A DNA stretch of 64,000 bases from Cryptomeria japonica (GCF_030272615.1 NC_081410.1:509699442-509763441); one strand, 5' to 3'; counted from the first letter of the stretch, positions 44,405-56,720 are shown. Notes: generated from the letters alone by a model not told the origin. Program-made: numbers and translations.

Positions 44405-45760
44405 ATGGAAGGCTATAAAAAATCACGCAGAATTGTCAATCTCCATGAAGAGTTGGATCATGCTAATCAAGTGATTGCAGACATGTAGAGACAAATGCAA
44501 AAATCACTAAAAGTAAGAAGAAGACTGTTTGATGATTTACAAGACTCACAAGAGTTGGTGGAACAAATTGAGACATCATCTGAGAACAGTATATCAGAAG
44601 AGTCTGAAGAAATGATTATAGAATTGAAAGAAAAGAACAAAGCATTGAATGATCAACTTAAAGCAATGAGAAGGGAACATGAGTATTTCAGCACATAGAT
44701 GACTGAAAATCTCGATGCATTGAGAACAGCTGAAGATAACATAAAAGGTATAGAAAGAGAAAAGCAATAGCTGGAAGCATTGGTATCGGAAAAGAATGAT
44801 GAAATCACAAGGATGACTAGAATTCAACATAATCTATCTGATCAATTGGGTCATGCACACCATGAAGAAAATTTGAAAGAAAATGAGAACCAAGCATTGA
44901 AAGTTGAATTATCAAGATTGACTGGTGAACTTGAAGCAGAAAAGAAGTCAAAAGAAACACTGAAGAAAAGTTATGAAGCATTAAGAATGTTGGATGAGCA
45001 ACTAAACACAAGATCACCCAAAAAATCTGTCAGACTCGGTTACAAAAGAAAAAACTCTACCAACAAAGGAATCAACACCACCAAGAAAGGAGAATCATCA
45101 AGGAAGGTTGGAAACAAAGATAAGTTAAAATATAACAAGCCTATTTGCAACTACTATGGAAAACAAGGACATAGTGCCAACATGTGCCGAATTAGAAAAG
45201 GTAAGCTGCTGAATGTCACTAGGTCTGATAATTATTGTTATAATTGCAATAAGTATGGTCACACATCTAAACAATGTAGGACAAATTCTAGTAGCAATTA
45301 TCAGAAGGCAAAATTCAAGGGATTTTGCAAAAACTACAATAGATATGGACACAATACCGAGAAGTGTTGGTTTAAGAAGAAAAACTACATGTGGTCTCCA
45401 CACCGAGAAAATGATAGAAGCTACCAAACTCACACAGATCTCAATTGACAATATAGTGCACTACCATGGGATTACAATACAAGAATATGGTGTGAATGTT
45501 GTGGAAGGTATGGACATATAAGTGCAAACTATATGATAAGGTTTGGAATGAACAATCAGAGATCATGGAGAAATCTTGGAATGGCATGCTTTCATTGTCA
45601 TAAAGTTGGACACTTGGCTAAAGATTGTAGAGATCAACCTAGAGGAGATACTAAAGAGATAAGAATCAAATTATAGAAAATCTAGAAAAAGAATGAAAAT
45701 GGATCAAATAATGAAGAAAGCACCTTACCTACCGAGTTAGGTGCATCTACTTCCAATTAA
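44405..45760 (+). pseudogene. NA-2 ORF A: coiled-coil and five-zinc-knuckle Gag-like protein
   Basis: 451 codons in a single frame from the first ATG after the PBS, with about six internal stops (for example at 44486, 44696 and 45446). Residues 1-200 are charged helix with heptads, typical of a long coiled coil. A basic linker follows, then five CCHC-type knuckles: CNYYGKQGHSANMC, CYNCNKYGHTSKQC, CKNYNRYGHNTEKC, CECCGRYGHISANY and CFHCHKVGHLAKDC. The first and third have Tyr for the second Cys and the fourth lacks the last Cys. It probably packages element RNA. It does not have the usual copia Gag domain before the knuckles. It is homologous in layout to NA-1 ORF A. Confidence 0.88.
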
Positions 45761-46280
45761 TCAATAAAGGTATGAAGGGACTATGTCTTCACAAGGTTAG
45801 ATCTTAATAGTTCCTATTTTAATCATGGAAATAACTCCAAAATTTGCATAGCTAAAGATGTATTAACATTTCTAAAATTGTATCTAATCTTACGATTTAC
45901 TAGTGAAGTCGGTAAATACAGTAAACCTGTCTAGTTGGTAAAAGCATATAAGGAAGTTAGTCGGTAAAGTATAATCAAATGCATTTAATGCTTATCTTAC
46001 CTAACTACACGAAGCCCGATAAGGTAAAGGGTGTATTTATAGTTCTTTGTGCAGTCATTTTACACTTACCAGTTTTCAAAGAGAAGAGCTAAGCAAATCA
46101 AAGGCAATCAAACTTTCAGAGTGAATTCAAGGTATTTTCACATAATCTTAAACGCATTTTCAAGCAAGTTAACCGATCAATATTAGTTGTGAATATTTGT
46201 ATTATATTTACTAAGTCGAAAGTGTTTTCTGGTTAGTTGAAACCCTAAGCTATTTTATTAGTAGAAATACAAAGTTTGAA
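45761..46280. other. NA-2 spacer between ORF A and ORF B
   Basis: 520 bp, AT-rich, no coding frame. A possible start-proximal leader for ORF B. NA-1 has a similar spacer. Confidence 0.55.
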
Positions 46281-49200
46281 ATGGCTCCCAAGATGTAGAA
46301 ACCAGTTGTAGTTGAGACTATTGAGAAGCCCTCACTGAAGTATTCCTTACCTCCCAAAGTGGCATCTGAACCCGATGAGAAAACTGCATTTTCTCTTATT
46401 CAAAATAGGGTTCTATTGGTTTAAGATGTCAGATTTTATACTAAGTGTTGTGTAGAAGAGCTAGGTCATATTGAAACTAAGGACATGTATGATGAACTTT
46501 GCACCGATGGAATCATGGATAGTAAGTATGAGCATATCAAGGTTAAGGGATTGACCGAAGCCCTAACCTATCCTCAAGTTTTCAAACCCCAATGGGTCAA
46601 ATTTGTTTTGAGCAGAGTGCATGATGACTTTATGTGGTTAGAAGACCAACCATTCAAGATCACCAAGGAGATTATTCACATAATCACCGGATACCCTATA
46701 TACGACTATGCCCATGCACAGAAGATGATTTCACAGAAGGAACTGATAACCTTAATAAGAGTTGAGTCTGATTGTAGAGGTCTTAAGCTGAATAATGTAA
46801 CAGATATAGAACTAAAGTTTGCAATTAGAGTCATCGGTTATTGTTTCTTTCAGTCAGCGAGAGAGAACAGTGTACCATGTGTAGCTATGGATTTGGCCTA
46901 TAAAATTGTGAAAAAGGGTATGAAAATTGATCTATGTGAAGTATTGTTGAAGAATCTTTTTGAGAATCTCAACACAATAAGGAAACCTAAGAAGAATAAC
47001 TCTGCTAACACACTAAAGTTTGGATCACTCTTAGTGTGCATGTTCTTCTATTTTCAAAAGTTCTTTCCCTCAGTTAGTAACATTGTTTGGGAACTACACC
47101 GACCGATCACCCATCAGATAAATGATTTTATCAATCATCTAGGTGATAACTTCAATGGGATAATGGATGACTACTTTAATAAATTTCAGGAAAAGATGCA
47201 TAATAGGTACAGGATCCCACCTCAGCTAGTGGAGAAATATAAGGATACTATATTTTTTTGAAGTGGACACTGACTACTATTATGTCAATGTAGTAGAACC
47301 TAGAACTCAATCTTTACCACCTATGGGTTATGAGATTGATTTTTAGATCACTCAATAGCAGATAGATGCCTTTCTGACACTTCCAAGGAACTCGATCGAG
47401 ATCGGATATGGTACCTATGAAGAGGTAAAAGAGAAGGTAAAAATGAGCATAGTTGTACGAAAGGCTACCAGAAAAGCCACTAAAATGATAAAAGACTTAA
47501 TTGAGAAATTTGGAGAAGGTTCTACCTCCACACCTACTAAGCCAATAGGTAGGAAAGATGATCAACTTTCAATTGAGGAAGAATCTGAAGCTCAGGAAGC
47601 AGCCATCACTCTAAGCATCGAGTTGCCAAAGGGAAAAATATTGAAAAGGAAGAAACAAGATACACCTAAGGTATCACCGACTCCACTAGTGAAAAAACCT
47701 AACACTAGATCATCTGCTGTGTCACCCAATAAGAGGCAGAAAAATGTTGAATTGCCCAAAGTTACAAAGACTTATAGAAAGTCGACTAGGAGACTCATTT
47801 TGAATAAGGAGTCAAGTGACACAGAATCTGAAGACAAAAATAAATTTCAGATTGTTAAAAGCACAAAGGAAGATGTACACAGTGTTGACAACTTTTGTGC
47901 CAAATTGAAACAATATGGAGGATTCGGGTCATTCATGTATGTTAAATATGACTCCCAGATAGATGAAGAAAAGAGACAAATAAAGAGTCAGTTGTATCTA
48001 AACTTCTCAAATTCTGAGTAGTTCCATTGGAAGTAAATAATTTTCTTCCAAATGCATTATACTCTCACATTGACAATAGATGGAAATATGCTATGGACTC
48101 GAAGAAGCAGATAAGAGAAAGAGTTTCAGTACATCTCTTTCCAGACATGTCAGTAGATGATATTAGAAATCATTTGAAAAACTACCAAACAAATTTTCAA
48201 GTGAAGCATAGATCCTTGAAAATGATGAATGGACTTTATCTTGAAGTCGAAAAGGAAACCAAAGAAAAATGGCAAGAAATCTTCAGAATTCAGACTGAAG
48301 AACCTCAAGGTGAAGTAGAAATAGTTGACATTACCGAGCAAGATCTTGCTTCAACTATTCAACAAGATGAGGTTGTCATGGACATTGAGGTACAAGAAGA
48401 AGAAATGATAGAAGGAAATCCCTATGCCAAACTAGTAACCAGTGAATCAGTCTTGGAATAGGTTAAGTCCTATCCTCCGGTAACTCAAAAAGTGACAACC
48501 AAGATACCTCAAGACACAGAACAAGGCAAAGAGGATCATAAGGCTAGACAAGGTGAATCTACCCCTCAGGCCACAAGTGAGAAAACTTCTCAAGCACCTG
48601 CAAGCACTAAAACTGCTGCCACTGAGACCCCAAGCAAGGAATCACCGAAGGCTACAACAGAGGCTTTAGAAACTAACAAAAGTGTTGCTCCCACCAAGCA
48701 ACATACCGAGGAAGATCAAGCCTCCAAAGCCATTGTACTCATTCAACTAGTGAAGGCATCATCATAAAAGGAGAAGAAGGCAAAGAAGCACAGTTTCAAG
48801 ATAGATCTGTCAAAGCCTATTGTGCTACTGAATGTTGACATTTCCAAACTCAAAGGGCAATCACTTATTGAATTTGGTGAGTTGTGCAAAGCCAAAGCAG
48901 AACAAGACAAATAGATAGCCATTCAAAAGAAGAACCAAGTACTTCAGAAGGTTAAAGCATTATTGACAGACATGCTACCTGAAGCTACCGTAAGTAAAGT
49001 TGCAGCCATCCATATGCAATTGGATGAACTACTCACTCAATTGGAAACATCAGGAGTAGAGGCATCAGAATACCTTAGCAAATTAAAAAACAAAGAGATA
49101 ACTACCAAAATGATTGAAGAAGTGCAGAAAGCCATTGCTATAGGTAAAATCAAGATTGTTGGATTCATTGCTGAGTTGTCTCCTCAAGTCAAGCACATTA

Positions 49201-49655
49201 TTTATTTATTCCAAAAATTATGTACATTTTCATTCTTTATTAAAGATATCAAGCAGAAGACTGAAGCCATTGAAAAAGAGATTACCGATCTCTCAAATAC
49301 ACTGACTACCGAGCCAAATTCTACTCATAATTTTTATATCAAGCTACAAAATTTTATGGCTCAATAGTTAGAACTTGGGAATGAAGAGCACAAAATAAGG
49401 ATGGATATTATGACTCTTCAGACATTATTTATTCCCCATCTGTCAACAGTACAAGAGCAGATCAACTAAGCTACCCAACTATCCACACAAGCAGAGGGAA
49501 GCACTCTAGATGGTTCGATTTTATTGTTAGCTGATATTAATGCTCAAAATTATTTAATGGAAAGTGTCAAGGGTGCACTTACCAATGCTCTCAACAATGC
49601 TCATACAAAGTATAAATCTATTTTTGATCAGTTGCCCCCATCGAATGGTAACTAG
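46281..49655 (+). pseudogene. NA-2 ORF B: large protein of unknown function, homologous to NA-1 ORF B
   Basis: About 1,125 codons from ATG 46281, with two frameshifts (near 47262 and 48022) and several stops. The conserved domain is at about 46430-47340: LSRVHDDFMWLED, IIHIITGY, AIRVIGYCFF, DLCEVLLKNLFENL, LKFGSLLVCMFFYFQ, YRIPPQLVEKYKD, then PPMGYE. These match NA-1 ORF B in order and spacing. A basic, nuclear-localisation-like stretch follows (KGKILKRKKQDTPK, SPNKRQK; 47620-47800), then an acidic helical part, a Thr/Ala/Lys/Pro-rich disordered stretch (48490-48760) and a helical C-terminus (48960-49655). I do not recognise the family. It shows no RT, protease, integrase or transposase motif. 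Confidence 0.85.
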
Positions 49656-49926
49656 TTTTGATGTTTGTTAAAAAGGGGGAGTGTACCGAGTATATACAAA
49701 GTATCCAAGTGTACAAATGAAATTGTCAGGGGGTGCATGGATCATCAGGGGCATGCAAATCAAGTTTTGTTCAGTATATTAATAAGGGGAGTATGTATTC
49801 AGAGTATGTATTTGAATGAATGTATATACTATCATTTCAGTCACATTTTGTAAGTATATAGATTTTGTGTTATGACTTTGAAAGGAGTTTTGTCAAACAT
49901 ACCAAACTAATGTCAAAAGGGGAGAT
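49656..49926 (+). other. NA-2 3' untranslated region and polypurine tract
   Basis: It contains AAAAAGGGGGAGTGTACC near 49670-49688 and AATAAGGGGAGTATG near 49781-49795. The true tract TCAAAAGGGGAGAT is at 49913-49926, immediately before the 3' LTR TGTTACTATT. Confidence 0.85.
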
Positions 49927-51161
49927 TGTTACTATTTACTAAGTTGTCATTAGTTCTATCTTCAAACTCATCCTATATACCCTAGTCGATTAATACTATA
50001 AAAAGATTTAGTCGGTAAGCACTAAGGGTATCAGTTATAGAAGAAAGGCTAGTCACCGAGATGATATATACCGAGCTATCTACCAAGTAAATTTCCTATG
50101 TCCACCGAGTAGCAAAGAAGGTACTCAGAGTTAATCTAAACTGAGTGGAAATGTGTTACTAGATTCAATGAACCTAGACACATATGTGGAAATGTGTTAC
50201 TAGATTCAATGAACCTGAACACATATGTGGAAACATGTTACAAGATTCGAGAACAAGGAACCGTTATTTCATAGGGAATTGCACTGAAAGATTTTGTATG
50301 ATTTTGAGGAATTTTATCCAATGAAATAATTTCTATGTTTATTCATTCGATAAAACATGTTTGTATAATCGATGTATGAACAAGATCACCACCTTAGAGA
50401 TCTATATAAAGAGTGATTTGAGTATCTAAGAACGACAAGAGAAAAATATGGTGAGTTGAAGATAAAATCTTGTGAAAAGATAAGATGTGATGATTGAACA
50501 GAGGTATTCAGAGGTCACCGAGAAGATTTTCAGAAAATAGTTTAAGGGATAGAGAATACAGAAGAGGTCACCGAGTTGATCTATCAATTACCGAGGTATG
50601 CTATGAGCATGGTAATTTCATATTGAGCACATAGAGTCTGCTATAGCATTTCAGATATAAAGTTGCAGATATTTTGTAAAGGATTTTGATTGAATTATTT
50701 TGAGTTGTGTTAGAAACCTTTAATAGGGTAAAAGACTCTAACAAGGTCTATAAATTGTAAAGCCTCTAACCAGGTACAAAATTTTGTAAAAGTGTTTGTA
50801 AAAATCCTTTAGCAAGGTAGATCTAAAGATCTTGATACTCCTAATAGGGTAAGCTATCAGAAATAGCTAAACATGTAGCTCTAACCGAGCAACCTTTATT
50901 ATTGTAGTAGTGAAGTTGTGGGTGCCATCCCCACCGTAGTTTTTCTCTCTAACCAAGAGTTTCTGTGTAACCAAAATATTTGTGTTATGGAGTGAAATGT
51001 GTATGGATGTAATTTCTATGATTGTGTTTTGGGTTTATATATTATGAGATCAACTATATACAGTTTATGTTTATCAGTAAGATTGATTTTAAAGAAAAGT
51101 TTTGAAGTACTGATTCACCCCTCCCCTCTCAGTACATTAATTTTCATTGTTGGACCTAACA
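49927..51161 (+). repeat. NA-2 3' LTR
   Basis: 1,235 bp. Longer than the 5' LTR because of a 41-bp tandem duplication (unit starting GAAATGTGTTACTAGATTCA) at about 50148-50229 and a small insertion near 50072. Confidence 0.94.
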
Positions 51162-52128
51162 CATAACACCAAGATTTGAATGTGAAAAAACCCAATAAAG
51201 GGAAAAACCATGGTGGGAAGCCTACCCATAGTCAGATAATACTTTTGAATTAAGTATGTGATTAAAAATTGAGGGGCCTGCACTTATAGGAAGGCCAACA
51301 GCCTAGAGCACACTAATCGTTATAAAAGGAGTCTCACTGACTACATAAGAAATCCATACTACAATCCAAAAGGAAGAATGAAATGCAATAATAGCATCTC
51401 CTATGCTTGAGTACAGCTCCAGTTAAGCTCAATACTAGAGGTCTTAAACCTCTTGCATAAACCCAATTTGATCACCTATGATCGACCAAATCCTATGCAT
51501 GAATGATTATTACATTATTCACTTGCATACCATGATCTACAATGAGATCATACACACATATATATATATACAAACTCTAGACCTTAAACAATTAGGTCGG
51601 ACACCTAGACAATAAAACCTATTACATAACTTTAAAACATGTCAGCCTGAGGCCAAACAAATATCATCCAGCCCATAAGTCATCTTGGAATCACATCGAG
51701 AAGTTCCAACAACACATTACATTAAGTTGGTCCATAACCTAGATAGCACCCGACCCAATTTAGGTCCACACACACTAAAGCTATGATCCCAATCAATCAA
51801 GGGTCAAACATGATCACCATCAGCATCCTAAATCCCTTCAAGAAGCCTCAGCAACACAACTTATGCATAATATCAAAAGATCTTCAACAAAGCTTCATCG
51901 GTGAAACCCTCACTGGATCAATAAACCAAGCTTACCAACATATAAGATAGCATCCAATCACCAAATCAATACCAATTGACTGAACATATATTTTTATAGT
52001 GTGAATATCATATCTAATCCAATTCCATAAGCGAAAGCATACCGGAGTATACTAGATCAACATGATCATACCATCCAGAAACCAATCATCCTACCATGAC
52101 CAACTGGATACCGGTAAACAACCAAAGT

Positions 52129-53661
52129 TGTTAGTCCCAATTGGGGATGACAAGGGAGGGGTGAATCAACACTTTATCAATTTTTCATAATTAAAACTTT
52201 TAACTCTAATTTGCACCTATTTAATATTCATCAATATACTTGATTACTGTAGAAGAATCTACATGCATGAAAAGATATACAGTGACACCAAGATCTATCT
52301 CATGGAAACCCAAATGGGAGAAAACCATGGTGTGAGTAGGAACTCTCAAAATTTGTACTCCTCTAGAGTACGTCTAGTGAGGAGCCATCCCTTTTAGGAG
52401 ATTACAAAGACACTAATAGGTGCCACATGGTTAAGGGATTTTGTTTAAGGCTTGTTAGTGCCTTTACCCTGTTAAAGGTAGCTTGATTAAAGGACTTAAG
52501 AACATCAATTAAGATGTCACCCAGTTAAGGGATTTAATTTGCAAAGGTTAGAAAGAAACAAAAGGATGATCTGTTGAATTAGCTACTGATAGCTTGATTA
52601 GATCACAATGAGAATCACACTCTATCCACACTAGTTGTGTCTACTCTACACAACACCGGTTTTTTCCTTATACATTTGGCTTTGGACTCTGTTGGTCCTC
52701 TAACCTTTGGTTCTGCACTCTACCAGTCCTCTATCCCTCAGCTTTGCACTCTACCGTTCTACCTCATACATTCTCTTCTTTGCTAAATATTTTTAGCACT
52801 TTCTCTCACTCTACTCTTCACTTTGGATTTCCTTCTATAGGATTTTCCTTTTGCAAATTTTATGATCGATAATTGAATGAACTCAAAATACTTTATACTT
52901 TTTCTATCATCACCTTCGGGTGTTTCCTCAATCAAAGAAATCACAGATTTTTGAAGATTTCAAATTCAAAATCTCCCACTCTTTCTCTGTGTGCCTTGCA
53001 ACAATTCTGCCAACTTTTCAACTAATTATGCCACTGCATCTCCCAAAAATATTGACTTTTGTGTTTAGTTCAGTCATTTAAGTGTGAACTAGAAAATCTG
53101 CAAGTAATCATGGCTTCACTGCATAATAACTGAAGTTGACTTCACCAACTTTTAGTTTGGCATAGACACAAGCTCACTAACTCACCTTTTTCCACAACAA
53201 GTGAATAATCGATCATTGATCCAAGATTTATGGTGATCACCTATCTTCCTTCTGCCTAACCAGTGCACCGCTATACCACTGTGCTCTATATTACCGGTTT
53301 ATCCTTTGATTGTCGATTTGTTGTGCTAGCATCAAGTCTCTTTTCATGTTTGCTAATAAGGTTCGAGTTTGCATACAACCTCAAGTCTTCTTTCATGAGT
53401 CACCTCTTTTGACTTCATCATCATCAGAATGACTGATCTTCTTGAGTGACAGACCAATTGGCTTAGTTTGTCTTCCCTTGAGCTGATTGAACTTTGGTCA
53501 TTTGTTTCTAATGTTGTTTCCATGTGTTTGCAAGTCATCACCTTTCCTACTGAAATACACTACTCCACCGATGCCACTTCATTGGTCAGTGTTAGACATC
53601 AATGACAAATCTTACCTCATATACCAGTTCTCTAGATTGACCGATTTTGTCAATGCCAACA
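52129..53661 (-). repeat. Cop-E 3' LTR
   Basis: 1,533 bp, aligned with 58160-59735. It contains GGTTAAGGGATTTTG-type blocks at 52428-52540 and the GAAACCCAAATGGGAGAAAAC box near 52306. Short frames in it have no support. Confidence 0.92.
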
Positions 53662-54005
53662 ATCTCCCCCTTTGGCATTGATTACAACACTTTAGAATAT
53701 GTCTTATCAATTGGATGTACTTTCTTCATTTCTATACTGGTCATTACTTCTACTCTAAGTAATGAATATCTCCCCCTAACACTAGTAATACTCTATTTTA
53801 GCAGCTTCAACTCAATCACTACTTCCCAATGCTCAAACACTATAATCATATCTCCCCCATTGACAACAATGCTAAAGATTCATTTCAGCACACTTACAAG
53901 ACTGCTCCCCCTAACTAAAGTAGTCCACACTTATCAATCTAGTTTTTAGAATTTTTTTTTAAGAAATCATACCAAATTGATATAGATACCTTTTTTCTTA
54001 CTTTA
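53662..54005 (-). other. Cop-E 3' untranslated region with repeated polypurine tracts
   Basis: The true tract is CCAAAGGGGGAGAT on the minus strand at 53662-53675. It is flanked by a perfect 10-bp inverted repeat, TCAATGCCAA and TTGGCATTGA. Further GGGGGAGAT or GGGGGAGCA tracts on minus lie near 53768, 53850 and 53905. Confidence 0.88.
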
Positions 54006-55330
54006 GTGCAGGTAGGGGCATCACCCCCAACTTACCTTTGAGATATTCAAAGGTATCCTTTGTAGTGGCTTGGTGAAGATATCAGCCACCTGCTCTTTTG
54101 TTGGTATATACTCCAACATCATTTTCTTTTCTTGAACTTCTTCCCCTAGATAGTGATATTTGATAGATATATGCTTTGTCTTGTAATGCATCATTGGATT
54201 CTTGGATATGTCGATGGCACTGGTGTTGTCACAATGAATCACTACTGGTCCAATAAGCTTTTCTTGGATACCTTCAAATAATTGGTTGATCCAAACTATC
54301 TATGTGCAATTGATTGCAATAGATACATACTCGGCCTCACTTGTGGATTGAAATATACAATTTTGTTTCTTTCTTGTCCAAGATAAAATCCTACCTCCAA
54401 GAAAGAATGTACCACCACTAGTGCTCTTTCTGTCATCAATATTCCCTGCCCAATATAAATCAGTGAAGAAACTTAAGCTGAATTCTCCCTTATGTGGATA
54501 CCAAAGACCATACTCATCAGTCCCCTTGAGGTAACTAAATATTCTCTTGATAGCCACCATCTGAGTCTCTTTCGGATTTGCAGAAAATCTGGCAACTAAT
54601 CCAACAACTTGTGCTATGTCTAGTCTACTATGTACTGCATACTGCAACTTACCGATCATGGACCGGTAAAGTGTCTCATTCACTTCATGAGCCTCATCAT
54701 ATTTAGAGAGATTGCAACCTATAACCATTGGATTTCCAATAGGTTTGCAATGTTCCATTCCAAAAGTTTTCAAAATTTCCCTTATGTACTTGGTCTGACT
54801 AATGAAGATGCCATTCTTTAGCTGTTAAATTTTTTTATCTTGCCAATCATGGACATCTCAAATTATTGCTTCATTTTTATGGAAAACCTCTACTCATCTC
54901 ATCATCTACTCCAAAGATGATGTCATCTACAAAGATCTTGACAATTAGATGTTTTATTTCAACTTCGCTCTTCAGATACAAGTTACTATTATCATTGGTT
55001 CTTTTGAACCCTATGCTTAGTAGATATGAGTGCAATCTCTCATACAAATCCCTTGGTTCTTGTTTTAGCCCATATAGATCCTTCTCCAACCTGCATACCA
55101 TATTTCTTCCATCTTCATATGCAAACCCTTTTGGTTTCTCTATGTATGCTTCTTCCTCTAACACATCATTTAAGAATTTTGATTTAACATCCATTTGGTA
55201 AACTTTGAAATTTTTGTAAGCAACATAGGCCAGCAAAATTCTGACCCCTTCTAGCCTAGCCACTAGTGTGAAGGTTTCTCCATAGTCCAAACCTTCTTCC
55301 TGAGCATAGCCCTCTCAAACTAATCTTGCT
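54006..55330 (-). pseudogene. Cop-E reverse transcriptase and RNase H
   Basis: RT 55290-54877: MDYGETFTLVARLEGVRILL, YQMDVKSKFLNDVLEEEAYI and an intact [13 protein letters not shown] box. After a frameshift near 54860, the RT end and RNase H run from 54773: GMEHCKPIGNPMV, YRSMIGKLQYAVHSRLDIAQ, TDLYWAGNIDDRKSTSGGTF, STSEAEYVSIAINC, then IHCDNTSAIDISKNPMMHYK and VADIFTKPL (54242-54021). In the first RNase H motif DANWAG reads DLYWAG. Confidence 0.92.
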
Positions 55331-56720
55331 TTGTTTCTTATCACTTTACTGGTTTCATCCATTTTGTTTCTAAACACCCATTTAGTTCCTATCACATTTT
55401 TGTTTTCTAGTCTAGGCACTAGAGTTTATGTTTCATTTTTCTCAATCTGCTCCAATTCTTCTTCCATGGATTTAATCTAGTCATCATCCATTAGAGCCTC
55501 CTTTGTTGTTTTGGGCTCAATTATAGAGAGCATATAGGCATTCTCTCTTTATCTTGTTCTAGTTAGTACTCCTGCATCTTTGTCACCAATGATATTTTTG
55601 TAGAGTGATTGTTTTTGACATACTTTGCTAATACTGGTTCATTTCTTGGAGATTCTTCTACCAGTTGTGAAGGTTCTACTTCACAAGCTTCTTCATTTGA
55701 CACTTCAAAAGGATCCTCTTCAGCAGTTTCCACTGGTATAGTGTACTCGAACCCTTTATAGTCCTCTAGTTCACACTTGCTATCCTTTTCATTTTTCTCA
55801 GAGTACTCATCTACTCTAACATTTGCACTCTCCACAATATTGTTGGTCCTTTTTTTCAAACACCATTATGCCTTACTCTTTGTGGAGTAATCTAAGAAGG
55901 TTCCTTCATTTCTCTTGGGATCAAATTTTCCAAAGTACTCATCCCTCTTGATATAGCACCTACTTCCAAATAATTTGAAATAACAGACATTAGGTGAGTA
56001 TCCACAGCATAATTCATAGTGAGTTTGATTTGTCCCTTTCTTTACCTATATCCAGTTCAAGGTATATACAATAATGCTTACTACTTCTCTCCAGAAAATA
56101 TGTGGAATATCCTTCCGTATCATCAGATTCCTTCCACATTCAATAAGAGCTTTTTTTCTTCTTTCTGCAACCCCATTATGTTGAGGTGTTTTGGAGACAG
56201 ACATTTGTCTCATAATCCTCTGCTCTTCACATTAATTCATGAACTCTTGAGAGGTGAACTCTCCTCCTCTATCTGATCTTAGACATTTCATATTCTTATC
56301 GGTTCCTCTCTCTACTTGAGCCTTAAAAACTTTAAACATGTGAAAGGCTTCAAATTTTTCCTTCAAGAATACATCCCACATCATTCTTGAGAAGTCATTC
56401 ACAAACAACATAAAATATCAATCTCCATAGAAACTCTTGGTTCTCATAGGACCGCACAGGTCTATATGAACTAAGTTTAGCATATTTTTAGATGAAAAAG
56501 CTTTGATGTTGAAACTAGACCCAGTCAACTTTCCTAGTTGCACTCTTTACATAGCATTTTTGAGGTTTCACTATATTAGGCATACCTCTGATAGACTTCA
56601 TCTTATTAACTTTTGCTATGCTATCAAAGTTAACATGACATAGTCTTTTGTTCCACAACCAACTGTCTTCTACCTTAGCCATTAGACAACTACCTATGGT
56701 GGTGTCTAGGTGAAATAGAT
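55331..56720 (-). pseudogene. Cop-E integrase and linker
   Basis: Heavily broken. The pre-integrase part WLWNKRLCHVNFDSIAKV is near 56660-56610. Core remnants follow to about 56200, with a GLQKEEKK-like relic of NGVxERKN. The C-terminal SRCYIKRDEYFGKFDPKRNE segment is near 55970-55900, and the linker frame 55859-55563 (NIVESANVRVDEYSEKNEKD and so on) is still open. Confidence 0.8.

Larger units (their letters stand above)
43171..51161 (+). mobile_element. NA-2: pol-less two-ORF LTR retrotransposon, complete
   Basis: 8.0 kb with LTRs of 1,172 and 1,235 bp (TGTTACTATTTAC...GGGCCTAACA or GGACCTAACA) and a perfect TSD CATAA (43166-43170, 51162-51166). It has an exact PBS, a coiled-coil/zinc-knuckle ORF A, a long ORF B and a polypurine tract. 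No protease, RT or integrase is present. Its LTRs do not resemble those of NA-1, but the gene order and the ORF B domain are the same. The LTRs differ at roughly 7% of positions in the first 150 bases by eye. Confidence 0.94.

Noticed and set aside
46281-49655. NA-2 ORF B as an ordinary host gene between repeats
   Set aside because: It lies between a PBS and a polypurine tract inside an element with matching LTRs and TSD, and its homologue sits at the same place in NA-1.
51167-52128. Possible intergenic host sequence between NA-2 and Cop-E
   Set aside because: Joined with 42970-43170 and 59741-59807 it forms one LTR followed by the Cop-D polypurine tract and RNase H.
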